Shown: positions 1 to 9,313, counted from the first letter of the stretch. The stretch is 64,000 bases of DNA from Avichristensenella sp031550535 (GCA_031550535.1 JAVBOM010000050.1:1-64000); one strand, 5' to 3'. Numbers and translations: made by a program. Notes: a model not told the origin generated them from the letters alone.

Positions 1-14
1 TAAGGAGTAACGCG

Positions 15-590
15 ATGCCCGAGCAACCGCGCGCAACCCGCTTCAGGAATGCTCGGCCCAGCGGCTTGCGTATTCGAGCCTGTGCTACCGTGGTCTCGAA
101 GGCGAAGCCGCCCGGTTTGCCGACGAACATGGGCGCTGTCAAACACCGCCGAAGTGAAGCATCAGGCGCAGTTCTCCGCGGAAACCAACCCCGAAGCGAT
201 TGTGAAGTGGCTTCGCCGGGAAACCCCGCAGGCTGCCCGCCCCGCGCTGTATCAGCGCGCCATACAGTTCAAGCGTGAAATCGTTCCCGCCGTGCGGGAG
301 CGACTCGTCACCACGCGCAACCACGACTTTGTCCAGAACGCGATCCGCGTGTCGACCTGGTGCGATACCGACTACACGGACACGCTGGTCGGGTTGTACG
401 ATTCGATCCGGCATGTCTACGTCCAATCCATGGCGTGTCTTGTCCTCGGCTTCCGCGCCGGGGCGGACATCGTCCCTTGGATGATGGATCGCTATGCCGA
501 CACGAAAAAGCGGTTCCCCGGCGAGGCGTACGCCGAGGGACCGCTGCTTGTGCTTGGCGAGCTGCACGCGCGAGGTTTCCGGACGCTTAG
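15..590 (+). pseudogene. Frameshifted helical-repeat (HEAT-like) protein remnant
   Basis: An ATG at 15 follows a good ribosome binding site (AAGGAG at 2-7), but the protein-like sequence then moves between frames. Protein-like sequence with residues such as LQECSAQRLAYSSL lies in frame 2 (about 20-150), and a convincing helical stretch with VQSMACLVLGF and GPLLVLGELHARG lies in frame 1 (about 150-575). Frame 1 has no stop until it is deep inside the convergent next gene, so a third break near the natural end (a TAG at 588 in frame 3) is likely. The alternating hydrophobic helices resemble HEAT repeats; I do not recognise the family. It is either a decayed gene or a stretch with single-base sequencing errors. 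Confidence 0.45.
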
Positions 591-605
591 CCCATGTCCA
601 ACCAA

Positions 606-1532
606 TTACCCAATATCCCCGGGTGCGAGCGAGTGGGCGTCCTCTTCCATCGTGAGCAACGCGATCGCCTCCGCTTCCACAAAGCCGCGCATCAGCGCGC
701 CGCCCACCAGCGCCTCGACATACGCCCATCGGTATTCGTTCACGTATTCTGACAGGAACGTCACCTGCGCCCCCTCCGGCAGCCGCACCAGGGTCTGGTA
801 CGTTGCCACGGGGTCGTCCGTCAGGGCGCATGCGCGTGTGATCCGCGCGGCCGCGTAGTCGAACAGGAGCTGCGGCGCGCTCACCCGCTCCTTGAAGTCC
901 TTCGCCTGCGCATACCCCACGCGGATGTTGCCGTTGTTCGTCCAGTACATCACCATCAGCCAGCCGTTTTCCCAGCCGCCCACATACACGCTCCCGTTCG
1001 TGCTCGCCATGGCCTTGCCGTCGGCGGCGCGATAGTACTGCGTGCCCGGGCCGGTATAGACCGCCAGCTTCTGGTTCGGGGCAAAGGCGACATCCCGGAA
1101 GGACGAAAACGCGCCGTATATTGGCGGCTCATAGGCGACGGTGGGCAGCGGCCTGCCGCCTGGGTTTGTCGTGCCCAAGGCGCGCATCTCCGCGCGCACT
1201 TCCTTCAGCAGCCGTTCGTTGTGCCAGTCGATGTTCGTCATCAGGTGCTCGTAGATCTCCTGGTTCGTCAGGTATCGCTCGTTCTCATGATACCAGATCT
1301 GCGACCGGAAGTAGTTGTCGTACTTCTCCCCCGGCTTGAAATGGTATCCGTGCCGGGCGAAGATTTCATTGAAGATATAGCCAAGCGCTTCATACTGCCA
1401 GGTCCACAGCTCCTCGCGCGTCAGGTATCGCCTGTCGCTGTCGGGGATAATATAAAAATTGGACGCCAGCGCGGGCGCGGCCAGCGCACCCAGCAGCGTG
1501 ATGGCGATGAGCAGCGCGACGGCACGTTTCAT
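606..1532 (-). CDS. Secreted YARHG-domain protein with SH3-like C-terminal region
   Basis: The 308-residue product starts with a clear signal peptide (hydrophobic residues 4-22, ALA before the mature SNFYIIPDS). Residues about 25-110 form a YARHG domain: the diagnostic FARHGYHF motif is at about 58-65, followed by the NERYLTNQEIYEHL segment typical of this extracellular family. Residues about 145-220 (VYTGPGTQYYRAADGKA ... VGGWENGWLMVMYWT) look like a bacterial SH3 domain, suggesting a cell-wall-associated role. It probably acts outside the membrane; no enzymatic motif is visible. It lies 22 bp downstream of the diguanylate cyclase on the same strand and may be cotranscribed with it. Confidence 0.75.
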   Translation of the reverse strand: MKRAVALLIAITLLGALAAPALASNFYIIPDSDRRYLTREELWTWQYEALGYIFNEIFARHGYHFKPGEKYDNYFRSQIWYHENERYLTNQEIYEHLMTNIDWHNERLLKEVRAEMRALGTTNPGGRPLPTVAYEPPIYGAFSSFRDVAFAPNQKLAVYTGPGTQYYRAADGKAMASTNGSVYVGGWENGWLMVMYWTNNGNIRVGYAQAKDFKERVSAPQLLFDYAAARITRACALTDDPVATYQTLVRLPEGAQVTFLSEYVNEYRWAYVEALVGGALMRGFVEAEAIALLTMEEDAHSLAPGDIG

Positions 1533-1554
1533 GGCGCATCCCCCTCTTTATTGA

Positions 1555-3294
1555 CTACCTCTTCCCCATCTTATGCGCGTACATCAGTTGATCCGCCCGC
1601 CCAACCACCTCGTCCACGGAACCCTTGGGCGTCAGGCGCGTGATGCCGTAGCTGATGCCCAGCTTATACGGCTTGCCGCTCTCCCGGTTGTACGCTTCCA
1701 GCCGGTTCTCAATCTTTGCGAGGACGCCTCTGGCCTCCTCCACGCCGCACATGAGCAGCAGGATGAACTCGTCCCCGCCCCAGCGGCAGATGATGTCGCT
1801 CTTGCGCACGCACGCGCGGATCAGCCCCACGGTCGTCAGGATCATGTCGTCGCCCGCGTCGTGGCCGAAGGTGTCGTTGACGGCTTTCAGGCCGTCCAGG
1901 TCGATGAAGGCGAGGCTCGTCACCATCGTGCCCGGGCCCGTCTCCGCCATGCGTTCGGTCATGAGCTTCGTGCCCCATTCGCGGTTGTACGCGCCCGTCA
2001 TCATGTCGATGGACGCGTAGTGTTTCAGCTGCTCCTCGTATTCCTTCTGCGTCGTGATCTCCGTCGCGGTCTCGATGTGTACGTCCCGCCCGTCAATCCA
2101 CTTGATGAACGAATCCCTGACCAGGTACCAGCGTTTGTTCACCGTGTTCTGAAATTCCCATGTGAATGTCCCGCCGTTTTCCAGCATGCCCTCCGCGATC
2201 ATCTTGGGCATGGGGCAGAACGGACACGGGCCTTCCATGCCCCGCTGGAGCCGCTTATAGCAGATGCTCCCCATCAGGTCGTCCGCGGACTGCTGCAGCG
2301 AGTCCGCCAGCGCCTTGTTCAGGAAGATGATCTCGTAGGTGTGCACGTCGTTGACGTAGATCACGTTGGACAGGTTGTCCGTAATCGTCTGCAGCACCGC
2401 TTTGCTGCGCACCAGCCGGCCCGCCGAATTTCTGCGGACGATCAGCGACACCACGACGCTCGCCACGTTTTCCAGCACGGCGATTTCCGGCGCGCTCCAC
2501 TTGCGGGCGCGCTCGCAGTCGTCAAAGCCGATATACCCCATGGCACGGCCGGCGTGGATCAGCGGCAGAATCGCCAGGGACTTGATCCCCTGCGCCGAAA
2601 GGATCGAGCTTCCTTCCGGCAGGCCCTCGATATCGTCCGTCACAAACAGGCCGCTGGACACGATTACGTCATAGGGGTAGTCCGTCTTGCGCAGGTTTTG
2701 CAGATCCTGGATGGCAGGCAGCACGCCCGGCGCGCACCACTCGTATGTGTTGCGCGTGGCTTCTTCGGATATCTCCTCAAAAACATACGCGCGGCTGACC
2801 TTCACGCCGCTGCCGATGATCGCCAGCACGCTGTCGATCGCCTCGTCCGCCTGCTCGGTATGGTTCGCCGCGTGGAACACGGCCGTCAGCAGACCGATCC
2901 CGTCCACTTCCTCTGCGGATGCCCCCTGGTCATACAGGTACAGCGCGTAGTGCCGCGCGTCGCCGGGCGCGGTAGGCTCCACGGTGTTCGCGTCGACCGA
3001 TACGGTTACGGGCTCGCCCGCGTAGTTCACCAGGTACGCCGAAAAGCCGCTGACATACCCCGCGCGGTCGAGCGCGCGGAACATCTCCGTGCACTGATAC
3101 GCGTTCTGGAACCGCATCAGGTCCGTGAGCGGGCTTTCGCGGTCCGCGTCCATAAGGTTGTCCACGGATAACTTGGGATTGAGCAGCAGGCGCGCGGCGG
3201 TGTTCGCGTAGGCCAGCGGATACCCCTCCCCATCCTCGCAGACAATCACCGGAATTCTCAAATTCCTATATAGACGCTCAAAAAACGGCTTCAT
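1555..3294 (-). CDS. Diguanylate cyclase with PAS-GAF-PAS sensory region
   Basis: Predicted to make cyclic di-GMP from two GTP. The 579-residue product has an N-terminal PAS-like region (1-125), a GAF domain (about 130-285), a second PAS domain (about 300-410) containing a CPFCP cysteine pair, and a C-terminal GGDEF domain (about 415-579). The active-site motif is intact (RWGGDEF, near residue 500), and an RKSD inhibitory I-site lies exactly five residues upstream, so product feedback inhibition is expected. No membrane segment is seen, so it is cytosolic. I chose the ATG at 3294 because GGAAG sits about 6 nt upstream; an in-frame start at 3318 would add eight residues. It is divergent from the hybrid kinase at 3545. 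Confidence 0.9.
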   Translation of the reverse strand: MKPFFERLYRNLRIPVIVCEDGEGYPLAYANTAARLLLNPKLSVDNLMDADRESPLTDLMRFQNAYQCTEMFRALDRAGYVSGFSAYLVNYAGEPVTVSVDANTVEPTAPGDARHYALYLYDQGASAEEVDGIGLLTAVFHAANHTEQADEAIDSVLAIIGSGVKVSRAYVFEEISEEATRNTYEWCAPGVLPAIQDLQNLRKTDYPYDVIVSSGLFVTDDIEGLPEGSSILSAQGIKSLAILPLIHAGRAMGYIGFDDCERARKWSAPEIAVLENVASVVVSLIVRRNSAGRLVRSKAVLQTITDNLSNVIYVNDVHTYEIIFLNKALADSLQQSADDLMGSICYKRLQRGMEGPCPFCPMPKMIAEGMLENGGTFTWEFQNTVNKRWYLVRDSFIKWIDGRDVHIETATEITTQKEYEEQLKHYASIDMMTGAYNREWGTKLMTERMAETGPGTMVTSLAFIDLDGLKAVNDTFGHDAGDDMILTTVGLIRACVRKSDIICRWGGDEFILLLMCGVEEARGVLAKIENRLEAYNRESGKPYKLGISYGITRLTPKGSVDEVVGRADQLMYAHKMGKR

Positions 3295-3373
3295 GTGGCG
3301 CTTCCTTTCGTATTTCACACGTACAGTCTTCGTTACGGAATCCCCATAATGCGTAACTCCTACTTGTTACTCC

Positions 3374-3402
3374 ATTGTACCAGAATTGTGAAAAAAAGGG
3401 AA
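3374..3402 (-). promoter_or_regulatory. Putative sigma-A promoter of the diguanylate cyclase gene
   Basis: Read on the minus strand, an extended -10 (TGG then TACAAT, complement of 3374-3379) is separated by 17 bp from a weak -35 TTCCCT (3397-3402). The position, about 80 bp upstream of the start codon, is reasonable. Confidence 0.4.
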
Positions 3403-3420
3403 GCCATAGGGTGGCGCTTT

Positions 3421-3453
3421 TTGACAATCTGGGGTATAATTGATTGGTATACT
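3421..3453 (+). promoter_or_regulatory. Possible promoter of the hybrid kinase gene
   Basis: A perfect TTGACA (3421-3426) and an extended -10 TGG-TATACT (3445-3453) are present, but the spacer is 21 bp, longer than usual. A TATAAT at 3435-3440 is too close to that -35 to pair with it. The TATACT may work as an extended -10 without this -35. Confidence 0.35.
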
Positions 3454-3457
3454 ACGA

Positions 3458-3517
3458 AGGCGGCGCGGATTTTGTAATCCTCGCCATCAAGAGGATTCCG
3501 TCAGGAATCCTTATCTC
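3458..3517 (-). repeat. Two-hairpin dispersed repeat, copy 1
   Basis: Minus orientation. It carries GGATTCC-gtca-GGAATCC and a decayed GGCGGCGCGGATT...AATCC second stem. The copy lies in the divergent gap between the GGDEF and kinase genes. Confidence 0.8.
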
Positions 3518-3544
3518 TGCCGATAAGCACAGATGAGGGATAGC

Positions 3545-6313
3545 ATGGATCAAGCCGAAGCGGCGGGCGCAGGCACCGCACGCGAAACAGAGCTGCTGGA
3601 AATAATCAAGCGGCAGACGCTGAACGAAAAAAAACTGGAGCGGAAAATCCGCCGTCTCGAACAGGACCTGGAATCGCTCGGGGTCATGTACGGGAACGCC
3701 GTTCAGCTTCGCGATTTCAACGCCCATGAAAAAGAAGCGCAATACCTCTATAACCGCCTGCTGCTGGAGGCGTGCCCGAGCCTGCTCATCGTGTTCGATA
3801 CGGACCTGCGCTACGTGATTGGAACCGGGCGCCGCCACCTGGGCGACCCGCTTGGCGCCAGGGGCGCGGACCCGCTGGCCGGCACGCCGCTTGACGCGCT
3901 GTTCGCGGGCGCGTATAGCGCGGACTGGATCGCAAGGACTCTGGCGCGCTGCCAGGAGGTCCTGCGCGCGCGTTCCCCGCTGCTCTACAGCGACACCGAC
4001 CGGGCCCCGGACGGCCAAAACCGTTACAATAGCATCGCCATCTCTCCCGCCGTGGACGACGCGGGGGCGCTGATGGGCCTTGTGCTGATGGTGCACGACG
4101 TGACGGACCTGGCCAAGGCCCGCGAGGCGGCCGAGACGGCGTCCCGCGCCAAGAGCAACTTCCTGGCCAACATGAGCCACGAAATCAGGACGCCCATGAA
4201 CGCCATCTCCGGCATGGGCAACCTCCTGAACCTGACCGACCTGACCGACCAGCAGCGAGGCTATTTGAAGAATATCCTCGCCGCGTCCGATTCGCTGCTC
4301 AGCCTCATCAGCGACATCCTTGATTTCGCGCAGCTCGACACGCAGCGGCTGGAGCTATCCGAGCGGCCGTACCTGGCGGCCGAGATGCTGCGCGATGTCG
4401 CCAGCGCGGCTGGCCTTCGCGCCATGGAAAATGGCCTCACGTTCGTCGCGGACATCAGCCCCCGCCTGCCCTCCGGCCTCTTCGGCGACGACCTGCGCCT
4501 GAAGCAGGTGCTCGTCAACCTGCTGAACAACGCCGTCCAGTATACGCAGGAGGGCGTCGTCACGCTGGGCGTCGAGGTGGCCGATGCCGCCCGCGCGGAG
4601 GACGGTGGCGGCGCGGGCCGCGTGGACATCGTTTTCACCGTTTCGGACACCGGTGTCGGCATCCGCACGGACGCCATTCCCGGCCTGTTCACCGCCTTTG
4701 CCGACGACGAGCTGCGCAAGCGGCAGACCATCCAGGGCACCGGCCTGGGCCTCGCGCTTGTCAAGGGCATCTTGGACGTGATGGGCGGCGAAGTGCGCGT
4801 TGCGAGCAAGATCGGGTGCGGCACCGCGTTCACCGTCCGCGTGCCGCAGGGCATCAGCGACCCGCAGCCCATCGTTTCCATCCGCGATCCCGGCAAAAAA
4901 CACGCGGTGCTGCTCGGCGCGGGCCCCGCAGCCGACGCGCTGGAAAAAATGCTTTCCCGGCTGTTCATTCCCTGCGACCACGCGGAGGACGCGGACGCGT
5001 TCCGCGCGCTGCTCGTGGCGCGCACGTACACACACGCGTTCTACTGGTACGACCAGGGGAACGATGTCATCCGTTCCGAGCCGGGCCGCCTGCGCGACAC
5101 GGTCGTGGTCGCAGTCAAGCGCATGGTGAGCGTCGCCGCGCAGGATACCGAGGGCGATGTGCGCGTGCTGTTTGAGCCGCTCCTGATCGGCGACGTAGCG
5201 CGCCTCCTGGACACCGCGCGGCGCGATCCGGGCACCGGTGCCATGCCCAGCGCCTTGGGCGGCTTCCAGGCCGAGGGCGTGCGCGCGCTGGTGGTGGACG
5301 ACAATGAGATCAATCTGCTCGTCGCCGTGGAGATGCTGCGCGCCTACGGCCTCACGGTCGATACGGCGGAGAGCGGCCAGGCGGCGATTGATCTGTTCAA
5401 GGCCAGCCGGTTCGACATCGTGTTCATGGATCATATGATGCCTGAGATGGATGGCCTGGAGGCAACGGAGCGCATCCGCGCGCTGAGCGGCGCGGGCGCG
5501 GCTGTCCCCATTGTCGCGTTGACGGCGAACGCTGTCACGGGCATGCGTGATACGTTCCTCGCCAGCGGCATGAACGACTACCTCAGCAAGCCGATTGAAA
5601 TTGTCGAGCTCAGCCGCGTGCTGCGGCGGTGGCTGCCGCCCGGCTCGATCCGGGAATCCGGCGGAGACGCGCCGTTTCCGGCCGAGCCTTCCTCACCCGC
5701 GGAGCGCGCCGCGCCCCTGCGCGAGGTGGCGCGCACGTGTTCCCTTGCCGTGGAGGAGGCGCTGGCCCAGATCGGCGGGTCCGAGGAGACGTACCTGGTC
5801 ATCCTCCGCACGTTCAACAACAACATTAAGCGCAAGGCCATGGGGCTGCTGGATTTCCTTCAAAACGGCGACTGGCGCGGGTTCCAGATCGAGGTGCACA
5901 GCCAGAAAAGCGCGCTGAGCAACATTGGCGCGAAGGCGCTGGCCGAGGAGGCGAGAAGGCTCGAACTGTCCATCATGCGCGCGAACATCGCCTATGCCCG
6001 CGAGCACACCGGGGCGTATGTGGATGAGGTGATGGCGCTGCACCGGGCGCTGGACGCCGCGCTGGGCGAAGGCGCGCCCATGGCCGCCAAGCTGCCCGCC
6101 ACCGACGCGGACCGCGCCGCGCTCGCGGACCGCCTAGAGGAGATCCGCGCGCTGCTGGACGCGCTGGAAAACGACGAGGCGACCCGGCGCATGGACGACG
6201 CGCGGCGGCTGGACTACGGGCCGGACATCAACCAGCGGCTGGCGGCGGTTGCGACCGCCATCGAGAACTTTGACTACGACGCGGCCATCGAGGGCCTGGA
6301 CACGGTGAGGTAG
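3545..6313 (+). CDS. Hybrid sensor histidine kinase (PAS, HisKA, HATPase, receiver, Hpt)
   Basis: A 922-residue multidomain phosphorelay protein without membrane spans. In order: N-terminal coiled coil (about 20-60, ERKIRRLEQDL), PAS-like domain (75-190), HisKA with the phosphoacceptor His at about 212 (NMSHEIRTPMNAI), HATPase_c (N box NLLNNAVQYT, DTGVGI, GTGLGLALVKG), a degenerate receiver-like segment (about 450-570), a true receiver (580-700) with phosphoacceptor Asp near 629 (VFMDHMMPEMDG), and a C-terminal Hpt-like domain with His near 785 (EVHSQKSALSNIG). Start at 3545 was chosen because GAGGG lies just upstream; an ATG at 3533 is also in frame. It is followed by a receiver-HD-GYP gene that could receive its phosphate. 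Confidence 0.92.
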   Translation: MDQAEAAGAGTARETELLEIIKRQTLNEKKLERKIRRLEQDLESLGVMYGNAVQLRDFNAHEKEAQYLYNRLLLEACPSLLIVFDTDLRYVIGTGRRHLGDPLGARGADPLAGTPLDALFAGAYSADWIARTLARCQEVLRARSPLLYSDTDRAPDGQNRYNSIAISPAVDDAGALMGLVLMVHDVTDLAKAREAAETASRAKSNFLANMSHEIRTPMNAISGMGNLLNLTDLTDQQRGYLKNILAASDSLLSLISDILDFAQLDTQRLELSERPYLAAEMLRDVASAAGLRAMENGLTFVADISPRLPSGLFGDDLRLKQVLVNLLNNAVQYTQEGVVTLGVEVADAARAEDGGGAGRVDIVFTVSDTGVGIRTDAIPGLFTAFADDELRKRQTIQGTGLGLALVKGILDVMGGEVRVASKIGCGTAFTVRVPQGISDPQPIVSIRDPGKKHAVLLGAGPAADALEKMLSRLFIPCDHAEDADAFRALLVARTYTHAFYWYDQGNDVIRSEPGRLRDTVVVAVKRMVSVAAQDTEGDVRVLFEPLLIGDVARLLDTARRDPGTGAMPSALGGFQAEGVRALVVDDNEINLLVAVEMLRAYGLTVDTAESGQAAIDLFKASRFDIVFMDHMMPEMDGLEATERIRALSGAGAAVPIVALTANAVTGMRDTFLASGMNDYLSKPIEIVELSRVLRRWLPPGSIRESGGDAPFPAEPSSPAERAAPLREVARTCSLAVEEALAQIGGSEETYLVILRTFNNNIKRKAMGLLDFLQNGDWRGFQIEVHSQKSALSNIGAKALAEEARRLELSIMRANIAYAREHTGAYVDEVMALHRALDAALGEGAPMAAKLPATDADRAALADRLEEIRALLDALENDEATRRMDDARRLDYGPDINQRLAAVATAIENFDYDAAIEGLDTVR

Positions 6314-6366
6314 GGATTTCTTACGAAATCCCTTCATGGCGCCCGATTTTTCAAATCGCGCCGCCG
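6311..6366 (+). repeat. Two-hairpin dispersed repeat, copy 2
   Basis: Plus orientation. Hairpin 1 is GGGATTTC-ttac-GAAATCCC; hairpin 2 is GGCG..CGATTT-ttc-AAATCG..CGCC. It begins inside the TAG stop codon of the kinase and ends 22 bp before the next start codon, so it fills an intra-operon gap. Confidence 0.92.
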
Positions 6367-6388
6367 TCCATGAAGAAAGGAACGACGG

Positions 6389-7501
6389 ATGTCTGACACA
6401 CTGGAAAAGGCCATGATCCTGGTCGTTGACGACGACCCGACGAACCTGCGCTTCCTGGGCGAGATCCTAAAGGACGACTACCGGCCCTACCTCGCGCCTT
6501 CGGGCGAGCGCGCGCTGCGCTTTCTCGCGGAGCGGACGCCGCAGCTCATCCTGCTGGACGTAGAAATGCCCAAAATGAGCGGGTACGACGTGATCCGCGC
6601 CATCAAGCAGGACCCGGCCCTCGCGGGGATTCCGGTTATTTTCCTGACCGGCCTGGAGGGGCGCGACAACGAGCAGCGCGCGCTGGATCTGGGCGCGGTG
6701 GACTATATACTAAAGCCCATCTCCGCCGGCATCGTCAAGTCGCGCGTGTCGCTGCATGTGGAACTGATGGCGTACCGCAAGAACCTGGAGCAGATGGTGG
6801 AAACGCGCACCACACAGCTCAAACGCACGCAGGACGCCATCCTGGACATCCTGGCGAACCTGACCTCCTTCCGCGACAACGAGACCGGCGCGCACATCCG
6901 CCGCACCACGACCTACTGCGAGGTGCTGGTGGAAAACCTGCGCAGAAAGAATCACCCGGGCTATATCCTGACGGGCGCGTACGCGGAAAGCATCGTCAAG
7001 GCCGCCAAGCTGCACGACATCGGCAAGGTGGCGGTGCCGGACAACATCCTGCTCAAACCAGCGCGGCTCTCCCGGCTCGAATTCGAGATGATCAAGCAGC
7101 ATACGGTCTACGGCGCGCAGATTCTCGACACCGCCATCCAGGACCTCGGCGGGCCGGAGGATTCCGAGTTTCTGACCGTCGCGCGCGAAATCATCGCCAC
7201 CCACCATGAGCGGTGGGACGGGCGCGGATACCCAAACGGCTTGGCCGGAACGGAAATCCCGCTCTCCGGCCGCATTCTGGCCATCGCCGACGTATACGAC
7301 GCGCTGATTTCCCACAGACCCTACAAGCCTTCCTTTCGCCACGAGGCCGCCGTGCAGACCATCGTGGAGGACGCGGGCACGCACTTTGACCCGACACTCG
7401 TGGAGCTGTCGCTGGACGTGATGGACCGGTTCCGCGAGATCGCAGACATGTACCAGGACCACATGACAACCGCGCTGGACCTGTTTGATTTCAACCAATA
7501 A
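6389..7501 (+). CDS. Response regulator with HD-GYP domain (cyclic-di-GMP phosphodiesterase type)
   Basis: The 370-residue protein joins a receiver domain (1-125; acidic VVDDDP pocket, phosphoacceptor Asp in LILLDVEMPKMSG, conserved Lys in YILKPIS) through a short coiled coil (about 128-150) to an HD-GYP domain (about 155-350). The HD pair lies in HDIGKVAVPDNILLKP (near 209), the downstream HHERWDGRGYP motif is near 271, and DVYDALISHRPYK follows, all typical of active enzymes that cleave cyclic di-GMP. It lies between the hybrid kinase and the FIST gene on the same strand, so a kinase-to-phosphodiesterase relay is a fair inference. Confidence 0.92.
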   Translation: MSDTLEKAMILVVDDDPTNLRFLGEILKDDYRPYLAPSGERALRFLAERTPQLILLDVEMPKMSGYDVIRAIKQDPALAGIPVIFLTGLEGRDNEQRALDLGAVDYILKPISAGIVKSRVSLHVELMAYRKNLEQMVETRTTQLKRTQDAILDILANLTSFRDNETGAHIRRTTTYCEVLVENLRRKNHPGYILTGAYAESIVKAAKLHDIGKVAVPDNILLKPARLSRLEFEMIKQHTVYGAQILDTAIQDLGGPEDSEFLTVAREIIATHHERWDGRGYPNGLAGTEIPLSGRILAIADVYDALISHRPYKPSFRHEAAVQTIVEDAGTHFDPTLVELSLDVMDRFREIADMYQDHMTTALDLFDFNQ

Positions 7502-7515
7502 GCGAGGGATTAACG

Positions 7516-8724
7516 ATGATTAAGTCTGCTGTCGCGACCACCGCCGAGATTGACGACATCTACACCGCCGCTGCGGAACTCTCCGCCTCCGTTCTGCGGG
7601 ATGTGACGCTCCTCGCGCACAGCGTTGGCATTCTGTATTACGATTATGAGGTGGAGGGCGATTTGCTCGCCCGCCATCTGCAGGAAACGCTCTCCATGCC
7701 GATTGTCGGCTGCTCCGCCATCGCGCTGCTGGACGGCAAGACGGGCTACCGCGAGATGTCCGCCATGCTGTCCGTGCTGACATCCGACGACGGCGTGTTC
7801 CGCGCCGCCGTGAGGGAGCCTCTGGATCCGGAGCGGGCGGGCGATCGCCTGGCTGCCGCGTACGGGGCCGCGCGCGGCCGCCTCGCGGAGGACCCGAAGC
7901 TGATCTTCGCGCTCCCGCCGCTCAACCCGGACATCGTCTTTGACCGCTATCTGGACGCGCTGACCGACACGGCGCACGGCGCGCCCATCGTCGGCGGCAT
8001 TCCGTCCAACAACGGCGGCTTTAAAAACGCCATCCTGTTTGATGGCGCGTTCCACAGCCACAGTGCCGTGCTGGTGCTGATGTCCGGCGCGATCAAACCG
8101 CTGTTCTCGCTGGCCAGCGTGCTCTCCCCTATCTCTGGCCGCCGGGGCGTTGTCACGCGCGCGAACGACACCGTGCTCTACGAGGTGGACGGTGCACCGT
8201 TCGTCAACTTCTTGGAAGGGTACGGCCTGCGCGTCCAGGGGCTGACCGGGCAGGCCGCCACGACGTTTTTTCACAAATACCCGGTGCTGATCGAGGGGGC
8301 GGACGACGCCGGCCGGGCCGACCTGCCGTATGTGCGCATCATCAACCGCGTGGAGCCGGACGGCAAGACGGCCGTGCTGCATGGCTGCGTTCCAATCGGC
8401 GCGACCGTGTCGCTCGCCGTGCTCCAGCGGCAGGACCTGGACGAGTCGCTCCGGCGTGCCCTGCTGGACATCCTGGCCCAGATTGACGAGGCGAACAGCC
8501 GGGGCGGACAGTATTCCACCATCATCTGCATGTCCTGCGGCGCGCGGCACCTGATCATGAACCCGCAGTTTGACATGGAGGGCAAAATCATCCGGGAAAT
8601 GCTCCCACCGGGGCTGACGCTGTTCGGGTTCTACAGCTTTGGCGAGCTCTGCCCTGTCGCGACGGAGGCGGGCAACGCCAGAAACCGGCTGCATAACGCG
8701 TCCATCGTGTTTTGCGCAATATAG
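7516..8724 (+). CDS. FIST-domain sensory protein
   Basis: The 402-residue protein matches the FIST family, ligand-binding sensors often encoded next to two-component and cyclic-di-GMP genes. The N-terminal FIST part spans about 30-220 (MPIVGCSAIALLDGKTGY; the glycine-rich APIVGGIPSNNGG; HSHSAVLVLMSG), and the C-terminal FIST_C part spans about 220-395 (YEVDGAPFVNFLEGYG; ending LTLFGFYSFGELCPVATEAGNARNRL split over the last 30 residues with the family's FGELCP motif). No membrane segment. It starts 14 bp after the HD-GYP gene, so it belongs to the same operon. The ligand is unknown; amino acids have been suggested for the family. Confidence 0.88.
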   Translation: MIKSAVATTAEIDDIYTAAAELSASVLRDVTLLAHSVGILYYDYEVEGDLLARHLQETLSMPIVGCSAIALLDGKTGYREMSAMLSVLTSDDGVFRAAVREPLDPERAGDRLAAAYGAARGRLAEDPKLIFALPPLNPDIVFDRYLDALTDTAHGAPIVGGIPSNNGGFKNAILFDGAFHSHSAVLVLMSGAIKPLFSLASVLSPISGRRGVVTRANDTVLYEVDGAPFVNFLEGYGLRVQGLTGQAATTFFHKYPVLIEGADDAGRADLPYVRIINRVEPDGKTAVLHGCVPIGATVSLAVLQRQDLDESLRRALLDILAQIDEANSRGGQYSTIICMSCGARHLIMNPQFDMEGKIIREMLPPGLTLFGFYSFGELCPVATEAGNARNRLHNASIVFCAI

Positions 8725-8893
8725 TAATACCAATTTCCTTTTCGGCGTGCCAGAAAGATTGCGGGAGATTATTGTTGCTGGCAAAGCCGCCGTAGCAAGC
8801 CGTGGCAGTGCTACGGCAAAATGATCCGCAAGATTTCCGCAATATGAAAGTGGAAATGGTCTACATAGCAAGATAGCAAAGGAACGGATACAT

Positions 8894-9313
8894 ATGAAGA
8901 TCAGGCCGTATTTGACGTTCAACGGGAATTGCGGGGAAGCCATCGCGCTCTACCAGCGCGCGTTCCAGGCCGAGCCGCTCCAGGTGATGCGTTTCTCGGA
9001 CTTGCCGCCAAACCCCGCCTTCCCCATCCCCGAGGAATACAAAGACAGAATATTGCAGGCGACGATGCAGCTTGGCGACGATTTCATCCGCCTCTCCGAC
9101 TGCGGCCCGGGCGGCACGCTGAACGACCCGGAGTCCGAGCGCGTTTCGCTGGCCGTGGAGACGGACGCAGACACGGTGCGGCGCGCTTTCGCCATCCTGG
9201 CGGAGGAAGGCCGCGTCGGCATCCCGCTGGCGGAAACGTTCTATAGCCCCTGCGCTGGTGTGGTGTTTGATAAATTCGGTGTCATGTGGAATTTCGTGGG
9301 GCAGGCGCAGTAA
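8894..9313 (+). CDS. VOC-superfamily protein, PhnB-like
   Basis: The 139-residue product begins RPYLTFNGNCGEAIALYQRAF, the hallmark of PhnB-like (3-demethylubiquinone methyltransferase-like) glyoxalase-fold proteins, and ends with GVVFDKFGVMWNF. These small dimeric proteins bind a metal or hydrophobic ligands; the substrate here is unknown. AAGGAACG about 8 nt upstream of the ATG is an acceptable ribosome binding site. The gap 8725-8893 after the FIST gene holds no other gene. Its last 32 bp overlap the convergent gene at 9282. Confidence 0.85.
   Translation: MKIRPYLTFNGNCGEAIALYQRAFQAEPLQVMRFSDLPPNPAFPIPEEYKDRILQATMQLGDDFIRLSDCGPGGTLNDPESERVSLAVETDADTVRRAFAILAEEGRVGIPLAETFYSPCAGVVFDKFGVMWNFVGQAQ

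Noticed and set aside
1573..3171. Long open frame antisense to the diguanylate cyclase
   Set aside because: High GC makes long shadow frames common; the translation is His/Arg/Val-rich without motifs, while the opposite strand has intact PAS, GAF and GGDEF motifs.
6331..6366. Short peptides beginning at the ATGGCG inside the repeat copies
   Set aside because: The same ATG recurs in nearly every copy because it is part of the hairpin sequence; frames differ afterwards and no ribosome binding site is conserved.
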